A stretch of 64,000 bases of DNA from Saxidomus purpurata (taxonomy: Eukaryota > Mollusca > Bivalvia > Venerida > Veneridae). The DNA lies in contig JAFMSR010000019.1 in assembly GCA_022818135.1 (NCBI GenBank), forward strand, positions 32,403,863 to 32,467,862. The letters are read 5' to 3'. The notes below the pieces were generated by a model that was not told the origin of the DNA, searched no databases, and saw only the letters and a program-made list of their open reading frames with translations. The translations under genes and the position numbers were made by a program. Below are positions 57,601 to 64,000 of the stretch, in pieces. Every line of letters starts with the position of its first letter. The first letter of the stretch is position 1.

Positions 57601-60600
57601 CCGAATATTGTCACCTCTGTTATATAGAGAATACAAGGTTACTGTCTTTTGATAACAGTTGATATCGGACGAGGATGATATCGGCCAGGGAAGCCGAGGC
57701 TTGCCGAGGCTTTCTGGTCGATATTCATCCGAGTTCGATATCAACTGTTATCAAAAGACGGTAACATTGTATTCTATTTATTATGCAGCTGACTTCAATT
57801 CTCCCTTTTCACAATTAAAAACAAAGAAGTAAATTAAGTGATTTACGTTGTATTTATGACATCATCAATGGTTTAAATCGGCGTTTTAAATTCAGCGCCG
57901 TTAATCATGTTAATTTTATGCTTTATAGGAAATGCTGAACATTAAAACATACCTAGAAAGCATTTGTGCACTTTTTAGAGGCGGCTTATAACGTTTCAAC
58001 TCGTATAATTCAGGTAATAAGACATAACTATGAAAATAGGAAGGGGTGAAAAAATGAAAATCAACTTTTTCACGAAAATTGATTCGGAATTGTTGTAGAT
58101 GGATAGATAATGTTCTAACTAAGAAAATGAATACCGGCAACACTATATTTAATTCAAAAATAAAAATTCTGCAGTCATTTTTCGATTTTATGTGATGCGC
58201 TGTTTGCTTGTATTCCCAGAAATTTCAATGAAACGCGCCACTGTATCCTAAAGCAGCTTCTGAAATGTTGATTTATAGTTAAGCGTGTTAGAAATCCACA
58301 ATAGTCTAGATCTTATTTCATAAATCTCACTTAATGTCTATAGTGGGCGGGGCCTAAAACGTGATATCAGGACAGTGTCATAATAACACTGTCCTGTGAT
58401 ATCAGACGTCGCAATATCAAGAAATATCAGACAGGTGTTATCGGGTCGTCGTCATGGCAGTTGCATAATAAATAAGGATGAAAAGCCCTGCAGTGTGTGC
58501 TATAATGACCATCTCTCACTACCTACCTTGGTCTAATCAAGCATGTTACAGTAGTTTCTTTTGCCACTCAGTAAAATAAAATTAATTAATTTCAAGCACG
58601 TAGGGGTCACGCAGCATGTACATGATACATGGAAATTTGAATCAGCTGCATTTTATGCAATAACTGCTGATTAAATAATAGGCACTACATCATTACTGTG
58701 ACTCGAATATTAATGTTTATATCGAATTAAAGAGGATTTTATTAGCTTTTAAATGAATATACTTTTATCAGAATCGGACAATTAATGAAGATTTTATAGA
58801 GTTATTTCTACATTGACCCAAAGAAATTAGCAGATTTCCAGATAAAACTCTGATAAACAACAAGCTTATCAGGTTGCTAATAAAATTATATTGAATGAAT
58901 GCATGTACAGTATTAGATTCTTTATGCCTTCGTTTGTCTTTTGTATTCTCTATTTCTGTGATTAATTTGCCTATTTGATCATTTCAGCTCCGAGATCTGG
59001 ACTTGCATACAAGCATTTTATCGATGTTGGAGGTAACACTTGTTTTGAATACACTTACACTGTCCAGCAAGTTAAAGACAGTAAAATTTAATATTCTAGA
59101 ATTCCATATTCTTTCACTTCATCATGATCATGTTCTATGCTTGCATTTGCAGGGCTTTCATATTCTTTCAATTTGATTAAAAAGACTTTCAGGCCCATAA
59201 CATCTCCACTTTGGTCAGGCACTACTTTAAAGAGACATACTTTTAACTCTGGAATAACATCAGAAGTCAAAACAATGTTTAATTAAATAATTGAAAAGAT
59301 TGCCACCAAAACTGAAAGTTTAAGCTAAAAATTCCAGCAAAAGAAGTTTGCATGAGCATACAATCATACATGTTGTAGTTGAAGCCTTCATAAACATTGT
59401 TTCCTAATTTATAGGGTAGATAGCAATTATTATAAAACAACGCTATATTGGCGAATAGTGCATAAATAAGACATTTTTCGACATATGGACTTCTTGAAAA
59501 ACTTATTAATTAATTATTTTACATGCATTTAGCTCATTGTCTGCGTTTCGAGAAATTAATCTGCTCATGGGGAATGCCCCTTTAAATCCTGATAAAATAG
59601 TCTTAATACCCTTTGAACAGTGTAGTTTTTGCTCTGTACACTGAAATTTTGAAAACTTTTCAGCTGGTGTGATTGATCAAGATTACCGTGGAAACGTTGG
59701 AGTTGTCATGTTCAACTTTGCTGACGTTGACTTTGAAGGTAAAAATGACTTATTTTCATTTGGTGAAATCCTGCTTTTAATCAATGTTATGAAAATATGC
59801 ATGGCATTGATCGCCTCCATGGTCAAGTGGTTTGAGTCGCTGCCTTGAAATCACTGTAACAGCTGATAGAGTGAGAGTCGAGGATTCCAGCCCTGCTGAA
59901 GGGCATGGGTGTTTTAAATACATCCCTTTATTTTCAAACTATGGAACTGAAAAATTTTGTCTTACAGGTAAACTGGTAAAGCAGGTATCTTTGTCACTAT
60001 GTCATAAAACTGTAAATTGCTTTGATTACGCGAGGTCTTAAATTCGCGAGCTAAAGCGGTCAGCAAAATTTCGTAAATTTTCGAAGATTTTGTCCCTTTA
60101 TACTGGATATGCCCTATCTGTCTTTATCCTAGTTCCACAGATAACAAAATCATATCGATATTGACAATTTAGATGGATATCTTGATTCATAGGCGATCTT
60201 ATGTAAAACATTTTTCTTAATGACATAAACAGTTACTTGTAAGTATTGACAGGTTTGTCACCAGGGTCATTACCGGATACCCTATATAGGGTGAATTAAA
60301 GGCGACCATGATCTTCCCCTCAGGCAACAAGCTTTGTGTGTGTTTGACATTTACAAAGCAGGGTTCAAATTTAGCTTTTTTTTCTACTAGCTAAAATTAG
60401 CTAGTGGTTTTTTAGTTCACTAGCTAAATAAAAAAGCTACTAGCTAAAATCAAACAACGATTTTTATTAACTTTAAACATGCCAAAACTTTAATACTATA
60501 ATTCATATAGACTATGTGAGACAAATGACTAAACTTTAGTTAAGTTTGATCAAAGAATAAACTAATTAACTGTTAACAATGTCAAAACTCTACAGTCACT

Positions 60601-63600
60601 GTCACCTATGTGTACACAGTTTAGTTTCGATTAATTCGTTAGGCGCTGTCGCCGATCATTTCAAGAAACTTGTTATTTTCTGCGACATTTTATGCACATG
60701 TACGATGATTCATGAAGGTCACCAATGTTTTGGGGAATCCTGTAGTCTAATTTTAGTTTCTAAATTTATTAACCAATCGGAACCGTCGTTACGCAGATAG
60801 CGCCATTTCATTTTATTTCAAAACTATTAGAGGTATGGCTTTGAAACTTACCATACTTGTTTACCATCATAACCTCCATCTACAGACAAGAGTACATAAC
60901 TCTGTCAAGCTTTTTGACAGAATTATGGCCCTTTTTTGACTTAGAAAGTGTATTGAGCTTGGTTAAGTTTTTCGTACCACCGCACTTTATTTCAAAACCA
61001 TTGGAGGTATTGCTTTGAAACTAACCATACTTGTTTACCATCACGACCTTCATCAACAGACAAGAGGACATAACTCTGTCAAGGTTTTTGACAGAATTAT
61101 GCCCCTTTTTGACTTAGAAAATACATTGAATATGGGTAAAATCCACTTATTGCCTTAACCCTTTGAGATATTGCTTTGAAACTTTTAATGCTATTTCACA
61201 TCATTACCCCCATCTGTACGCAAGAGAAGGTAACTCTGTCAGGGATTTGTTTTAAAAATTAAGGCCTTTTATCGACTTAGAATCTTGGTTAAGTTTTTCG
61301 TACTAGTCCACTTTTTGACTAAACTGTTTGAGATATTAATTTGAAAGTTGAAATACTTGTTTACCATCATGATTCCCAAACATGGGCAGGAGAAGGTAAT
61401 TCTGTCAAGGATTTTATTTGAATTATGGCCCTTTTTGACTTAGAAACTCAGTTAAAATTTTCATTCTTGTCCACTTGTTAACTTTACCATTTGAGATATT
61501 ACTTTGAAAGTTGGAGTACTTATGTACCATCGTAAGACCTATCTGTAAGCAAAAGAAGATAACTCTGTGAAAAAATTTCTTAATTTGTACTTAGAAATTC
61601 CTAGTTAAAGTCTTGTGTGCCCTTAACTGTCAAAGTTTTGTTTTATTGGCAAGCACTAAAAAAGTCGAGCACGCTGTCCTACTGACGGCTCTTGTTAGGA
61701 CTGTTATCGACCCAGATACGACTGAAACTACATTTTCATGAATATTTTTAACTTTGTTTATTTACAGTCAGATTTTTCTCGTAAATTATGACATGAGCTG
61801 AGAAAGCTGCTAAATAAACACAACACCTATTATAAATTGTCTATTGTTCATGACGAATGTCTGTGATAAAACCACTGCATTCCCGCTGGCTTACAAGTAT
61901 CGGAAAAAACTAAGAAATGATTAAGCGTGGCTGGGTACAAGCAGGGACCCCGTCCAACATATGCTGTGAAACGTTGTAACTGCTAGCACTGTTGTTTACT
62001 TACGGAATATTAATGTAGTGCCGATCTTACCAAACTAGTTTATTATTTTGTGAACTTTATTTTCAAATAACTTGTGATCAATAGCATGTATTCAATTTGT
62101 TCATATCATAAGTAGGTCTACTCGATTGATGAAACTGAAGTGTGTAAAAATACAGTTAACGGATATTGAAAAAATATTGTAAAACAATTTTCAGATAATA
62201 CTGGATTTCTGATACCCGATAAGCTAATACTTCGCGTGAATTTGAATTCGCGTCTTCATAGATTCGCGAATATTAGCGAAAATTTAAACCATCACGAATT
62301 TAAAGCAATTTACAGTATGTGGTATGTTGAAATTTAAACAAAAGATATTTAAAAAAAAGCAATTATATTTATTTTAGTACTATGGATTAATGATATGAAA
62401 AGCATTTTATAGTCTTGTGTCTTTATAGTCAAACTTTTCTGAATCTTGAAAAAATTTACTCTATGTTTCCAATAAAAAAAATATAATAACGTACTTGTGA
62501 TAAAACTATTTCGTATTACCAACCTAGTGATTCAGATGAAAGTTGTGATAGTTTGTATTAAATGAATAGTAACAACATCTCTGAAACCACTGGGCCAATG
62601 TTGCTGAAACTTTGCAGGGATGTTCCTTGCATGAAGCTCTATCAAAGTTGTTCAAAGAATTCCATTCCATGTAGAACTCTCGTTGCTATGGCAACAAATA
62701 GGAAAACTTTAAAAAATCTTCTCTGAAACCACAAGGCCTAGAGCTTAGATATTTGGCATGTAGCATTGTCTAGTGGACCTCTACCAAGACTGTTCAAAGT
62801 ATGACCCCTGGGTCAAAATTGACCCCGCGTGGGTGGGTGGGTGGTCACTTAATTTTGCATAGGCTTATATAGGAAAAACTTTAAAAATCTTCTGAAACCA
62901 CAAGGCCTAGAGCTTAGATATTTGGCATGTAGCATTGGCTAGTGGACCTCTACCAAGATAGTTTAAATTATGACACCCGGGTCAAAATTGACCCCGCAAG
63001 GGTGGTCACTTAGTTTTGCATAAGCTTATATAGGAAAATATTCAAAAATCTTGTCTGAAACCACAAGGCCTAGAGCTTTGATATTTAGCATGTGGCATTG
63101 TCTAGTGCACCTCTACCAAAATTGTTCAAGTTATGAGCCCTGGGTCAAAATTGACCCCAACTGGGGGTGGTCACTTAGTTTTACATCGGCTCGTATAGGA
63201 AAAACTTATGAATCATGACCCCTTTTATTATAGCAAAGGGTAGTCAGGTGAGCGATATAGGGCCATCATGGCCCTCTTGTTTTAAATTTTACATTGCCAA
63301 ATTACAAAACATAGCAAACATTTGGAATTCCAATATACATGATATAAACATACATTGTAGTCGTGCTTTCAAACCATGCTCGCCAACAGATTTTCTCAAA
63401 GTGCTATTTAGAAATTTACTTGCAAGTGTTGGTTATTCTAGCCATTGCTTTTACATTTTATGTTTTAATCATGAATATTTATATCATTTTGGAGAAATTA
63501 ATTTTTTCATCCAAAACTGAGAACCATCAGCTTTAGGACGATAGCCTCTTGCAAATATTTCTTACTGAATGCATTCTCGGTATAAAACAATTGATCTATA

Positions 63601-63693
63601 GATAAAAGCTGTTTTCTTTCAGTCAAAGCTGGTGATAGAATTTCTCAACTTATCTGTGAAAAGATATACATGCCCGATTTACAGGAATTGCCG
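33475..63693 (+). CDS. DUT: dUTP diphosphatase (dUTPase), 5' five exons; last exon beyond the window
   Basis: Exons 33475-33638, 41245-41336, 58988-59032, 59664-59738 and 63623-63693 all have GT-AG borders and join in frame to give 149 residues. Motif 1 is AAGYDLYSAYD (48-58), motif 2 is GRVAPRSGLA (83-92), motif 3 is [13 protein letters not shown] (102-114, with D105 and Y108), and motif 4 is DRISQL (130-135). The Gly-rich motif 5 must be in the exon to the right. The enzyme is a homotrimer that hydrolyses dUTP to dUMP and diphosphate, keeping uracil out of DNA and feeding thymidylate synthesis. The start is the first ATG of the frame (context CCAAAATGC). Introns are very large: intron 2 is 17.7 kb and hosts the 15.2-kb mobile element. 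The short N-terminus with KRFR suggests a nuclear form. Confidence 0.95.
33870..34866. mobile_element. Candidate MITE in DUT intron 1
   Basis: GTATCCCCGTACAACACAAC... at the left and its inverted counterpart ending CCGGGATAC at the right match at 23 of 24 positions, about 1 kb apart. There is no coding sequence between them. A target duplication was not resolved. Confidence 0.6.
37497..38308. mobile_element. Tandem-core element, copy A (CACAAGGCCTAGAGC monomers)
   Basis: It begins TTTTAGCTCACCTGGCTACG. Monomers of 163-167 bp carry GGCCTAGAGCTTAGATATTTG at 37741, 37908 and 38071, plus GGGGTCAAAATTGACCCC. It ends AGGTGAGCGATATAGGGCCA then TCTTGGCCCTCTTGTTT. The palindromic ends are typical of this repeat type in bivalves (recalled). 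Confidence 0.8.
38911..39267 (+). mobile_element. TTAA-family MITE, copy 4 (full length, 357 bp)
   Basis: It begins TTAAAGCTGCTCGCTCTCGG and ends CTGAGAGCGAGCAGCTTTAA, with TTAA at both edges. It is the reference copy for the other family members in the window. Confidence 0.85.
40106..41244 (+). other. DUT intron 1, 3' part
   Basis: A partly palindromic block at about 40572-40735 pairs ATACTGGTTAGTATATCACTG with AGTGATAAACTAACCAGTAG. No exon is supported. Confidence 0.4.
41245..41336 (+). CDS. DUT: DUT exon 2
   Basis: It follows TTACCTTTCAG and ends GAGTAG|GTAAGT, one base into Ala86. It encodes [18 protein letters not shown] and GCYGRV. Confidence 0.93.
41927..41931. repeat. Target site duplication ATGCA, left
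   Basis: It directly precedes the CACTGTC terminus and is identical to 57117-57121. Confidence 0.8.
41985..41996 (+). promoter_or_regulatory. YY1-like motif at the left TIR start codon
   Basis: CAAGATGGCGGC is a full match to the YY1 consensus and overlaps the putative ATG. Such motifs often mark TATA-less start sites, so transcription may begin very near here. Confidence 0.55.
41989..43787 (+). CDS. Five-finger C2H2 protein carried by the transposon
   Basis: Exons 41989-42014, 42555-42664 and 43441-43787 join in frame to give 160 residues. Donors are AAGAAG|GTATGT and CTCAG|GTGAGG; acceptors are CCTTTTCAG and ATCTTGCAG. Fingers are CQTCGVEY...H-x4-H, an atypical KCCGKTF...H-x4-H with shortened Cys spacing, then [16 protein letters not shown] and CSVCEKKY fingers. 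There is no other domain. Exon 1 and the start of exon 2 lie in the left TIR, so the gene is transcribed from the transposon's own end. A polyadenylation signal is at 44216-44221. It is probably a nuclear DNA-binding protein; binding to the TIR motif array is a guess. If the first ATG is too close to the start site, Met at 42565 (same frame) could serve. Confidence 0.8.
42362..42476. promoter_or_regulatory. Array of CACCGGTACGGTC motifs, left TIR
   Basis: Five copies or close variants (GGTACGGTC, CACCGGTGTCAGT, CACCGGTACGGTC, CACCGGTACAGTC, CGGTACGGTC) are packed in about 115 bp. Two more lie at 41948-41980. They are candidate binding sites for a transposase or for the element's zinc-finger protein. 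Confidence 0.6.
43788..46400. other. Transposon interior between the two convergent genes
   Basis: It holds the 3' UTR of the zinc-finger gene (AATAAA at 44216 and later), a (GT)n run at 45583-45603 followed by G-rich sequence, and no supported exon. The frames at 45095-45524 have no motif and look like non-coding repeat (AGGGTCATAACTCT). Confidence 0.4.
46400..46665. repeat. Array of GGTGATATCACC palindromes
   Basis: About ten full or half palindromes (GGTGATATC, GCGATATC, TGTTATCACC, GGTTATATCAC) occur every 20-50 bp over 265 bp, downstream of the minus-strand gene. No coding. Confidence 0.7.
46971..47106 (-). CDS. Terminal exon of the transposon protein
   Basis: After TTCATGCAG it encodes [14 protein letters not shown] and an acidic tail, stopping at TAA. 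The 225-bp intron before it restores the phase. A GTAAGT overlaps the stop, so a further exon cannot be excluded. Confidence 0.6.
47332..48107 (-). CDS. C-terminal transposase-like segment
   Basis: It is in frame with the previous segment after the TGA. Notable blocks are [53 protein letters not shown] (the E-x-F-F-type helix) and [10 protein letters not shown]. It ends at AATAG|GTGAGA, a good donor, and joins in frame to 47106. Confidence 0.65.
48108..48674 (-). CDS. Acidic/helical linker segment of the transposon protein
   Basis: The frame begins in acidic sequence (also open upstream to about 48730). It contains [20 protein letters not shown] and a Lys-rich stretch, and ends at a TGA that is in frame with the following segment. 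A CGA-to-TGA change would explain the stop. Confidence 0.5.
   Translation of the reverse strand: MTSEIAEDINLLSSGTEVNTDRGHEPDTQLLHTEQNCDTEIDSTDMEEHIPYSPKCIIDINDVILMLDSLKDSDNGRKIRKWDIPISEFQKKFATAETMNKSFLASELNICVRQVIGKLRANGIKLNLSANKSTMINTLSVLLGDGSLMISKTRRKHKVPSLKTLTKDKLKKLKKEFLNIIYAENIFP
48680..51073 (-). CDS. Central segment: RNase-H-like part and YqaJ-type nuclease
   Basis: This is the longest open frame of the window (797 residues from Met at 51073; the frame is open about 30 bases further upstream). The nuclease lies at about residues 316-500 with the order W...E...D...ExK...Q of lambda-exonuclease-like enzymes, which degrade DNA from ends. Domain calls come from motif reading, not a profile search. 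It ends in a Glu/Lys-rich stretch where a frame change is suspected. Confidence 0.75.
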   Translation of the reverse strand: MIRDGTFPYENLAFQLFMDVSRFHSCTNTSEMKYSETVKKFWRIGYKLFHGKFLRFMSGPKHYGALVCGGSTRGNYFPDDAKINFAVPIRTIKSDSLAPLAAKQIEPGILNFLLDKVAENSTSVKTYKLCLDGKKINSSSTGKCGDIDLWGYEHSPSLIEKREKLSREQSIIKELSDYTSNLVHKNYDMKLKQLPSEAKEIIKTSLFQIIKILSERLMSLRQMKISKENSRDKLKMQVGQEWEKSKLAFVISSLITCVYDLNACINTTLKVIDEACHVISSLNGVSYATANVVDLSRSKRYMHLVGDHSEPRYVKQKSTKWHELRKQAMVTGSTLYDALGLRSLKCQTAHFDEVVSNIPKPEPTEHVKRMMTHGSNNEIHACATIAEKVLPVLNPELKLFEEGCYQLSVDGVPAVVSPDGSCRLNSSSHTKYAVEIKCPFPGNKFRTPVHYQLPKQYVPQLLSEMKALDVEVLYYVSYSTESTTVQEVTYDDHLWNVFEKAVKDMFGSKKPTRPTRRSVHVPHMHDMITTFISDNVKFICEIPSVTAQRCHYEIENDEDSDDPFCSRHTGNPLEINDQRELKHIPEIAYNAGISVRKSYQLTRNKASELLAFMISDLDRNFDTEMLHSVPIAYGLKGYSLPSDTLRKMISDVLTECANRGLYVPVCSFDGQWYRLVVRDKQNQPLTVLQLQKDVFQEVKHLSKSEIVRRISQCNIIEAITYDDVQTVADVSMRIRINQETSAKERFIEVKRHKHSVVFSMSKHTSEVLQRNQTLQYEEEQREESEKKTSLTTSMMIF
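51067..51603 (-). CDS. N-terminal segment: C2H2 finger plus acidic linker
   Basis: The 177 residues from Met at 51603 contain YWCYYCPF...HMVIEH (C-x2-C-x12-H-x4-H), then Ser/Asp/Thr-rich linker. The frame passes a conserved-looking SKQGF and ends at TGA. The continuing similarity switches to the next frame at FLNDW, consistent with one missing base near 51103. Confidence 0.6.
52204..55398. repeat. Dispersed 15-mer GTAAGGAGTGTAAGA, seven copies
   Basis: Copies start at 52204 (variant), 52596, 52761, 54675, 55035 and 55384 on the plus strand, and one lies at 53099-53115 on the minus strand. They are separated by unrelated sequence. I noticed no copy outside the nested element. Confidence 0.8.
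53560..54130. repeat. Tandem-core block inside the nested element
   Basis: Three monomers of about 170-185 bp share ATAGCTATTTGAAAGTAACAAAG, CCATAACTCTGCTATTAATA and CCAAGTTT-AA. They resemble the monomers of the other tandem-core repeats. Confidence 0.6.
56578..56692. promoter_or_regulatory. Array of CACCGGTACGGTC motifs, right TIR
   Basis: It is the inverted counterpart of the left array with small differences (CCGGCAC instead of the left CCTGGCAC). Outer copies lie at 57070-57101. Confidence 0.6.
57052..57063 (-). promoter_or_regulatory. YY1-like motif in the right TIR
   Basis: It is the inverted copy of the left motif, facing the minus-strand gene. Confidence 0.55.
57117..57121. repeat. 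Target site duplication ATGCA, right
   Basis: It directly follows the GACAGTG terminus and is identical to 41927-41931. Confidence 0.8.
57628..57775. repeat. Hairpin with ~63-bp arms
   Basis: The arm from AGAATACAAGGTTACTGTCT through GATAACAGTTGATATCGG is mirrored to the right, ending GGTAACATTGTATTCT, with few mismatches. The loop is GC-rich (GAAGCCGAGGCTTGCC). It lies about 510 bp outside the right TIR of the 15.2-kb element. Confidence 0.85.
57776..58987 (+). other. DUT intron 2, 3' end
   Basis: A small hairpin lies at 58361-58404 (GATATCAGGACAGTGT and ACACTGTCCTGTGATATC). Otherwise nothing is recognised. Confidence 0.5.
58988..59032 (+). CDS. DUT: DUT exon 3
   Basis: The 45-nt exon follows CATTTCAG and ends GTTGGAG|GTAACA. 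It encodes [15 protein letters not shown], including the motif 2 core. Confidence 0.93.
59664..59738 (+). CDS. DUT: DUT exon 4
   Basis: It follows ACTTTTCAG and ends TTTGAAG|GTAAAA. It encodes motif 3 with catalytic D105. Confidence 0.93.
59808..59910 (+). repeat. tRNA-derived SINE fragment
   Basis: GCCTCCATGGTCAAGTGGTT with TCGCTGCCTTGAAATCACTG resembles the 5' end of common bivalve SINEs. It contains a Pol III A box (TGGTCAAGTGG) and a decayed B box (GGATTCCAGCCC). It lies in DUT intron 4. Confidence 0.6.
59911..60799 (+). other. DUT intron 4, no supported feature
   Basis: An AT-rich patch with repeated CTAGCTAAA words lies at 60375-60450. There is no exon. Confidence 0.35.
60800..61698. 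mobile_element. AACAAGAGC-type element with tandem ~165-bp core (inverted relative to 25748)
   Basis: About five monomers share TTTGAAACTTACCATACTTGTTTACCATCA, ACATAACTCTGTCAAG and TTTTTGACTTAGAA. The element ends GCACGCTGTCCTACTGACGGCTCTTGTTA, whose last bases are complementary to the AACAAGAGC start of the 25748 element. Confidence 0.7.
61699..62565 (+). other. DUT intron 4, no supported feature
   Basis: No supported exon or repeat boundary. Confidence 0.3.
62566..63285. mobile_element. Tandem-core element, copy B (CACAAGGCCTAGAGC monomers)
   Basis: It has the same monomers as 37497-38308, with GGCCTAGAGC at about 62735, 62904 and 63067 (spacing 169 and 163 bp). The same right end reads AGGTGAGCGATATAGGGCCA then TCATGGCCCTCTTGTTT. 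The left end is shorter than in copy A. Confidence 0.8.
63325..63537 (+). mobile_element. TTAA-family MITE, old fragment
   Basis: It shares AATTCCAATATA-ATATAAACATA-A-TGTAG and an eroded right end (CTGAGAACCATCAGCTTTAG) with the family. It lies 85 bp before DUT exon 5. Confidence 0.4.
63623..63693 (+). CDS. DUT: DUT exon 5
   Basis: It follows TTTCTTTCAG and ends TTGCCG|GTAAGA in phase 0. It encodes motif 4 ([13 protein letters not shown]). Confidence 0.93.
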
Positions 63694-64000
63694 GTAAGAC
63701 ACAAAAAAATGTACCTTTTTTAAATTTAAAACTTTTTAAATTACTGGCACACATGTAGAGAAAATCAAGACCACTTTTCTGTGAAGTACATCATGCATGT
63801 TACATCCAATATTTAGGTGTATGTTTGACCTATCCCTACTTGGTAAGTGGAGTTAGTAACTTTGACAAATGCTGGCGCATCAAGGCTCAAGACGATGTAA
63901 TTTTGCATGTGGGCATCTAGTATTGACTAAATGTTTCAGACTGCTTATAACTATCTATGCAAACCAACTACACAAAGTTAACTTAAATTTAGGTAAGAAC

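Overview
The window looks like AT-rich metazoan genomic DNA, most likely from a bivalve mollusc. Genes are split by long GT-AG introns and there is an interferon-induced-44-like GTPase exon pair. A tRNA-derived SINE has the A-box region I associate with bivalve SINEs. Several MITE families carry tandem 120-170 bp cores of a kind common in clams and oysters. All identifications are by eye; no search was run.

Layout. 430-960: remnant of a minus-strand LTR retroelement end with a tRNA-Lys-type primer site. 2443-6974: decayed BEL/Pao retrotransposon with both LTRs, a gag-to-RT deletion and a 300-bp insertion in its integrase. 7500-8215: GC-rich array dense in CGTACG. 8518-10281: last two coding exons of an IFI44-like GTPase. 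10282-16067: MITEs, a pyrimidine-strand minisatellite and a tandem-core repeat. 16068-17500: internally deleted Gypsy-type element with intact LTRs and a TAAT target duplication. 17789-21355: hairpin, direct repeats and MITEs. 21682-24968: two-exon PLD-like gene. 25061-32235: MITEs and tandem-core elements. 33475 to beyond the right edge: dUTPase gene (five exons seen, over 30 kb), with an E2F-type site just before the start codon and a TA-flanked MITE in its upstream region.

The outstanding object sits inside dUTPase intron 2: a 15.2-kb mobile element, 41932-57116. It has about 648-bp terminal inverted repeats that are about 98-99% identical, a 5-bp target duplication (ATGCA) and two convergent genes. 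From the left, a five-finger C2H2 protein starts inside the left repeat. From the right, a long protein combines a C2H2 finger, an RNase-H-like segment, a YqaJ/PD-(D/E)XK nuclease domain and a C-terminal part resembling the end of a DDE-type transposase. Each terminal repeat carries the same inward-facing first exon around a YY1-like motif, plus clusters of a 13-bp motif (CACCGGTACGGTC). A second element (52023-55947) with 28-bp inverted repeats is nested inside it and contains seven copies of GTAAGGAGTGTAAGA or a close variant. I do not recognise the superfamily. The big gene carries two apparent frameshifts and one in-frame stop, so this copy may be recently inactivated or contain assembly errors.
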